A stretch of DNA of 64,000 nucleotides from Mucilaginibacter sp. SMC90 (GTDB lineage Bacteria > Bacteroidota > Bacteroidia > Sphingobacteriales > Sphingobacteriaceae): NCBI RefSeq assembly GCF_022811725.1, contig NZ_CP094527.1, positions 6,510,001 to 6,574,000 of the forward strand, in the 5' to 3' direction. Position 1 is the stretch's first letter; each line of letters starts with the position of its first letter. A model generated the notes under the pieces. That model was not told where the DNA came from. It did no database searches and worked only from the letters and a program-made list of their open reading frames with translations. Position numbers and translations under genes: made by a program. This document shows positions 60,116-64,000 of this stretch, one piece after another.

Positions 60116-60178
60116 TCGAATATTTTAGTGGGCTAAAAATAATTTATACAGTTGTTAAAATTTGTTAAAAGTAAAAAT

Positions 60179-60919
60179 TTAGTTCACCTGCTCGCTTGTT
60201 AAGCCAAAACGGCGCTCGCGTTTCTGGAAATCAATCACTGCTTCATACAGGTCTTCCTTCCTGAAATCGGGCCATAACTTAGTTGTAAAATACAACTCAG
60301 CGTAAGCAATTTGCCATAATAAATAATTACTTATACGGTATTCACCACTGGTTCTGATCAGCAGTTCGGGGTTTGGCATATCACCGGTAAAAAGGTTTTG
60401 TTCAAAAACCTCTTCATTAATATCGTTTACATCAAGCTCGCCGTTTTTTACTTTTATGGCGATGTTTTTTGCTGCACTTACAATTTCACGGCGCGAACTA
60501 TAGCTTAAAGCCAGTGTAAGCACCACACCTGTATTGCCTGATGTTGTTTCAATTGCACTGTTAAGTTCACGAAGACACCTTTCGGGCAACATATCCAGAT
60601 CGCCAATGGCGTTGAGCCTGATGTTGTTTTTCATAAATCCGGGAACCTCTTTATGAATGGTACTTACCATCAACTCCATAATTGCCATAACCTCCAGCTT
60701 GGGGCGGTTCCAGTTTTCGGAAGAGAATGTATATAAGGTAATATATTTAATACCTAATTTATCGGCCCCCTCAACAACATCCCTAACAGATGTTACACCG
60801 TTATGATGGCCAAATATCCTTAATTTGCCTTTGCCTTTCGCCCAGCGCCCGTTACCATCCATAATGATAGCTACATGCTGCGGTAGTCTCGACAAATCAA
60901 TCTGATCCAAATAATCCAT
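60179..60919 (-). CDS. uppS: Isoprenyl transferase (undecaprenyl diphosphate synthase)
   Basis: A cis-prenyltransferase of 246 residues that builds the C55 lipid carrier for peptidoglycan and surface sugars. HVAIIMDGNGRWAKG holds catalytic Asp21 and Arg25; YTFSSENWNRP and LIRTSGEYRISNYLLWQIAYAELYF are the other family motifs. The ATG at 60919 is chosen over a TTG 15 bases upstream. It heads the uppS-bamA-ompH unit. Confidence 0.95.
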   Translation of the reverse strand: MDYLDQIDLSRLPQHVAIIMDGNGRWAKGKGKLRIFGHHNGVTSVRDVVEGADKLGIKYITLYTFSSENWNRPKLEVMAIMELMVSTIHKEVPGFMKNNIRLNAIGDLDMLPERCLRELNSAIETTSGNTGVVLTLALSYSSRREIVSAAKNIAIKVKNGELDVNDINEEVFEQNLFTGDMPNPELLIRTSGEYRISNYLLWQIAYAELYFTTKLWPDFRKEDLYEAVIDFQKRERRFGLTSEQVN

Positions 60920-61074
60920 ATTACTATTTATCAAAAACCACCCCGTACAAACACACTTGTGTAAAATTTTTCATCAATACTATGGTCTGTTATATTCGGT
61001 TGTTAGACTAATCAATTATTAATTAACCCGATTTTGCCATTTTTGCCATGCAAATTGACGGATTTTTCAGGGTA

Positions 61075-61082
61075 CAAAGGTA
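61075..61082 (-). promoter_or_regulatory. -7 box TACCTTTG in the leader before uppS
   Basis: A minus-strand match to TAnnTTTG about 155 bases before the uppS ATG, which would give a long leader. Apart from this and the terminator at 61213, the 383-base gap holds nothing I can identify. Confidence 0.4.
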
Positions 61083-61212
61083 AAACTTACTTTGTATTTT
61101 TTTAGTATCCCGCACTAAAAGAAAATGTTATTGCGAATAATATATTAAAACTGCATAAACAGCCATCAAAACCGTGATTTTTCATAATTTTTACTTTAAA
61201 GACCATTAAAAT

Positions 61213-61264
61213 AAAAAGGCCGGCAGCCATCATCTGTTTGATAATGAAAGCTGCCGGCCCCAAA
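61213..61264 (-). terminator. Terminator after exbD
   Basis: GGCCGGCAG at 61218 pairs with CTGCCGGCC at 61251 around a 24-base loop, and a T-run follows on the minus strand. It lies about 40 bases past the exbD stop codon. Confidence 0.85.
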
Positions 61265-61302
61265 AAGCTGCCCGTAAATTTGCTTACAATTGCATTACCT
61301 GT

Positions 61303-61821
61303 TTATATTCCTTTTTGTTTAAGCGCATCAACATCGGCAGGAACAATATTAACTATGGCATATTGCTGAATACCGGTAATGGCCAGCTCATCAAGCGTAC
61401 TCACCAAATTACTGTATTGTGATTTATCGCTGGGTTTTACCAATACTATCATGGATTTACCGGTATTGTCATGTACCTTTTTATTAGTTTCGATAATAAC
61501 CTTCCGGATACCATCGGCACCAAAATTGGTTACCGAAGGTGCAATAATTGGATTTTTAAGCTCGCCTAAAAAATACATAGCCTTATTGTTTTTACCCAGA
61601 CACACTGTTAACGTGCGGCTGGCACCTACCGGCTCGTGCTCCTCGCCTACCGGCATGGCTATATCCATCGCCTTTGATTTAGCCAGCGTGGTGGTCATTA
61701 TAAAAAAGGTAATGAGCAGAAATGCCAGGTCTACCATTGCCGTGAGATCAACGCGGGCGTTCATTTTTTTGCGTTTGTGCTTTCCGCCGCCATTTTGGGG
61801 AGATGAATTTAATTCGGCCAT
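61303..61821 (-). CDS. ExbD/TolR-family biopolymer transport protein
   Basis: A 172-residue inner-membrane protein of the proton-driven motor that energises TonB- or Tol-type transport. A basic N-terminus (KHKRKKMNARVDLTAMVDLAFLLITFF) leads into one membrane helix with the conserved Asp in TAMVDLAFLL, followed by a periplasmic domain (IVLVKPSDKSQYSNLVSTLDELAITGI). No exbB, second exbD or tonB gene is adjacent, so its partners must be elsewhere. It lies between the DUF6089 gene and uppS with its own terminator. Confidence 0.88.
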   Translation of the reverse strand: MAELNSSPQNGGGKHKRKKMNARVDLTAMVDLAFLLITFFIMTTTLAKSKAMDIAMPVGEEHEPVGASRTLTVCLGKNNKAMYFLGELKNPIIAPSVTNFGADGIRKVIIETNKKVHDNTGKSMIVLVKPSDKSQYSNLVSTLDELAITGIQQYAIVNIVPADVDALKQKGI

Positions 61822-61998
61822 GACTTTAAAGATTTAAGGTTAATAATTAATCTCAATACTAAATTACAAAATCAAATACAAAAACAGAATTAAATATTGT
61901 ATTTTAATTTAAAAACGAATTAAATATTGTTTTATTATCTAAAAAGGCACAATAATTCTAAGGCACTTATATCCTGCAATCAAAAAACTTAAAGCAGA

Positions 61999-62784
61999 TC
62001 AGAAATAACAGTTTGCAGTTACGAAGGTAAAAGCGATGGTAAAATTGAGGAAGAAGTAGGTATCGTGCGATTTAAAATCACCGCGCTGGGAGCCTACAGT
62101 ACCGGTATAAACTCCGGTTTTTTCACCCGAACGATCAGAAAGAGCAGCTGCAAGAGCAGGCATCTTGCTTTTATCGGCATAAACACCGCTCACATCATCA
62201 AGATAGTCGGTAAAGGCGTAACGGTATCCCATATCGGCCATAATAGTAAATTTACCAGAAAGGTTATACTTAATGCCCAGGCCGTAAGGGATCACAACCG
62301 TATTATTTCCGTAAGGCTTAAGCTGGCCTTCTGTTTTAAGCTGCCGCAAGCCAAATGTCCCACCGTTAAAATCCTGTGCCCGGGGAGCGTATGAAGCAAT
62401 ACCTATACCTGTAAATATATAAGGGGTGTATTTGTTTCGCCCGGCATCGGGGATATAATTCATGAAGTTAAATTCGCCGGTAAGGCTCACCTCGCGCAGC
62501 TGATCTTTAAAATTAAGATTACGATCACGAAATTGCGGATAACCCGAACGACTGTCATAAGCTGCAATATTACCAATGCCAACATTGAGCTTAGCCGAAA
62601 AATAACCGTCGAAATTTCGCTTTCCAAATATGCCTGCCGAAACGCCACTTATTTTAACCGGGTTATTAGGGTTAAGGTCCCCAATATAACCAGCACCTCC
62701 TATCGAACCGCCAATTTCCCATGTTTGGGCACGCAGCTGATAAGTTAAAAATAAGAGAACGGTAAGGAGTAAGTATTTTGGCAT
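61999..62784 (-). CDS. DUF6089 family outer-membrane beta-barrel protein
   Basis: 261 residues with a signal peptide (1-19, ending in TYQLRAQ). The rest alternates strand-like segments (WEIGGSIGGAGYIGDLNPNN, YTPYIFTGIGIASYAP, YGLGIKYNLSGKFTIMADMGYRYAF) ending in FLNFTIAFTFVTANCYF, the form of an eight-strand barrel. This matches DUF6089, which in Bacteroidota commonly lies between nadK and uppS/bamA, as here. Function unknown; an envelope role is inferred from location. The gene begins nine bases after nadK. Confidence 0.82.
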   Translation of the reverse strand: MPKYLLLTVLLFLTYQLRAQTWEIGGSIGGAGYIGDLNPNNPVKISGVSAGIFGKRNFDGYFSAKLNVGIGNIAAYDSRSGYPQFRDRNLNFKDQLREVSLTGEFNFMNYIPDAGRNKYTPYIFTGIGIASYAPRAQDFNGGTFGLRQLKTEGQLKPYGNNTVVIPYGLGIKYNLSGKFTIMADMGYRYAFTDYLDDVSGVYADKSKMPALAAALSDRSGEKTGVYTGTVGSQRGDFKSHDTYFFLNFTIAFTFVTANCYF

Positions 62785-62793
62785 TAATTTAAT

Positions 62794-63675
62794 TTAGTAA
62801 TTACGGGCGTCAAGGCCCCAAAGCAATTTATTTCTTAACGTAGTTAAGTAACTTTCATTACTAAGACGGATTAAATTTAACTGAAAACTGGCTTTCTGCA
62901 CATGAAACTTAACGGTTTGATCTAAAACCTCTGTCCGCGAATCGCAAGAAATGATGTAATTAGCGCTGCGGCTTTCAACCTCGAAACACAGTTTACTGGT
63001 ATCGGGGATAACTATAGGCCGTACATTAAGGTTATGAGGCGATACCGGGGTTACTACTATACTATTTGACTGCGGAAAAATAATTGGCCCTCCGCAGCTT
63101 AATGAATATGCCGTTGAACCTGTTGAGGTAGAAATAATTATCCCGTCGCCCCAATATGAGTTTAAAAACTCATCGTTCAAAAATACATGGGTTATGATCA
63201 TGGCCGCATCATCGCGCTTATGAATGGTTACATCATTAAGGGCGAAATTATTGCTGCCAAAAACATTTGGGTTCGAATCTACAGTAAGCAGTTCGCGGCA
63301 ATCGCAGGTAAACTGCCTGTTCACTACCGCATAAATAGCTGCTGTGATGTCACTCTTATTAACACTGGCCAAAAACCCGAGCCGTCCAAAATTAATACCG
63401 ATAATAGGGATCCCCGAATCGCGGATCACGGTAACCATATCAAGCAGGGTGCCATCGCCGCCAAGTGTGATAAAAATATCGATAAAGCCTTTTAAAGTTT
63501 CGGCCGGACGCAGCACCTTATATTGTATTGTGGGTAATTTATCCTGCAGGTACTCATGGAGCTGCTGATGTACGTAAATATCAACGTTGTGCTGTGCAAG
63601 GCTGTCAAAAACCTGCTGTATAAAGGGTAAAACAGATGGCTCATTAAATGGCCTGCCGTAAACTGCTATCTTCAT
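62794..63675 (-). CDS. nadK: NAD kinase
   Basis: A 293-residue kinase that makes NADP from NAD and ATP. The GGDG motif is at 72-75 (ITLGGDGTLLDMV, Asp74 catalytic); LNDVTIHKRDDAAMI carries the Asn-Asp pair and STSTGSTAYSLSCGGPI the conserved second motif. The ATG at 63675 fits the standard N-terminus. It is the first gene of a minus-strand cluster with the DUF6089 gene directly downstream. Confidence 0.95.
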   Translation of the reverse strand: MKIAVYGRPFNEPSVLPFIQQVFDSLAQHNVDIYVHQQLHEYLQDKLPTIQYKVLRPAETLKGFIDIFITLGGDGTLLDMVTVIRDSGIPIIGINFGRLGFLASVNKSDITAAIYAVVNRQFTCDCRELLTVDSNPNVFGSNNFALNDVTIHKRDDAAMIITHVFLNDEFLNSYWGDGIIISTSTGSTAYSLSCGGPIIFPQSNSIVVTPVSPHNLNVRPIVIPDTSKLCFEVESRSANYIISCDSRTEVLDQTVKFHVQKASFQLNLIRLSNESYLTTLRNKLLWGLDARNY

Positions 63676-63939
63676 TTTTTAAAAAAGCGAATATCGAACT
63701 TTGAAAGTACATTAATGCAGTAAGGCATAAATAATTAATCTCAGTACGGCCCAGGCACCGCGATAAGTGCCTATTAGCCGCAATCCATGCTTTTATAATG
63801 CAAATGATGCGCTATTGTTTGCTTACAGGCCTAAATAAACCAGTTTAATTGCTTAGACAGCAAAATAACTTCAAAGTAAAATAATTGAGTTTAAATATTT
63901 TAGCCTACCTTACAGTGTTAAATAACGGTTATTTTACTG

Positions 63940-64000
63940 ATGGATCAAACCTTTATCCAAAAACTGTCCGATATACGGCTAATAGCTGATGAACTTCCCT
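63940..64000 (+). CDS. Start of an unidentified gene, cut by the window end (tentative)
   Basis: An open frame from the ATG at 63940 reads MDQTFIQKLSDIRLIADELP up to the window edge. The balanced composition looks coding and suggests a helical start, but twenty residues are not enough to name a family. It would diverge from nadK. The 264-base gap between them shows no other feature. Confidence 0.35.
   Translation, partial: MDQTFIQKLSDIRLIADELP

Overview
The window reads as chromosomal DNA of a Bacteroidota bacterium, most likely family Sphingobacteriaceae and probably Mucilaginibacter or a close relative. I base this on protein families typical of the group (DUF4294, DUF4783, DUF6089, the long amidophosphoribosyltransferase, FHS sugar transporter, BshB1 for bacillithiol, tandem OmpH genes beside bamA), on -7 promoter boxes of the Bacteroidota type TAnnTTTG, on the moderate AT richness, and on many dispersed palindromic repeats. 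The genus is an inference. I see no rRNA, tRNA, CRISPR, prophage or transposase gene.

Layout. 1-13.9 kb: end of fmt, a lipoprotein, an M1 peptidase, pabB, purA, a Fur-family regulator, a RelA/SpoT enzyme, then on the plus strand DUF4294, glutathione peroxidase and bshB1, and on the minus strand a small unknown and lysine 6-aminotransferase. 14.3-24.5 kb: an orphan PAS/GAF sensor kinase, a PLP desulfhydrase-like enzyme, an RluD-type pseudouridine synthase, a class IV aminotransferase (pabC candidate), DUF3050, DUF2071, an M48 lipoprotein protease, plsY, nadC and DUF4783. 24.7-33.8 kb: gpmI with an overlapping lipoprotein gene, a TPR protein, lon, an LpxR-like outer-membrane deacylase, arfB, cmk and dCMP deaminase. 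33.9-44.3 kb: FHS sugar transporter, LysE-type exporter, an unknown membrane protein, long purF, a conserved unknown, alkB, kup and amtB. 44.4-54.3 kb: the membrane half of complex I (nuoH-I-J-K-L-M-N, all minus strand), interrupted by a MuiA/DUF4139 protein that carries a SusC-like insert. 54.8-63.7 kb: an envelope cluster, nadK, DUF6089, exbD, uppS, bamA, three ompH/skp genes and murI.

The nadK-to-murI block links lipid-carrier synthesis (UppS), outer-membrane assembly (BamA with three Skp-like chaperones) and peptidoglycan precursor supply (MurI). PurA and the long PurF serve purine synthesis. PabB with the class IV aminotransferase may make p-aminobenzoate for folate. GPx and BshB1 form a small thiol-redox cluster.

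The most unusual content is between genes. At least nine families of inverted repeats fill the longer gaps, several overlap the stop codon of the preceding gene, and related copies show matching changes in both arms. Two nearly identical composite elements lie in opposite orientation about 12 kb apart. Other points are an intrinsic-terminator hairpin inside the signal-peptide codons of the lipoprotein after gpmI, -7 boxes only 3-8 bases from start codons in six genes, a sigma-54-like site before lon, and a triple palindrome between alkB and kup. All gene calls rest on reading the sequence; no database search was run.
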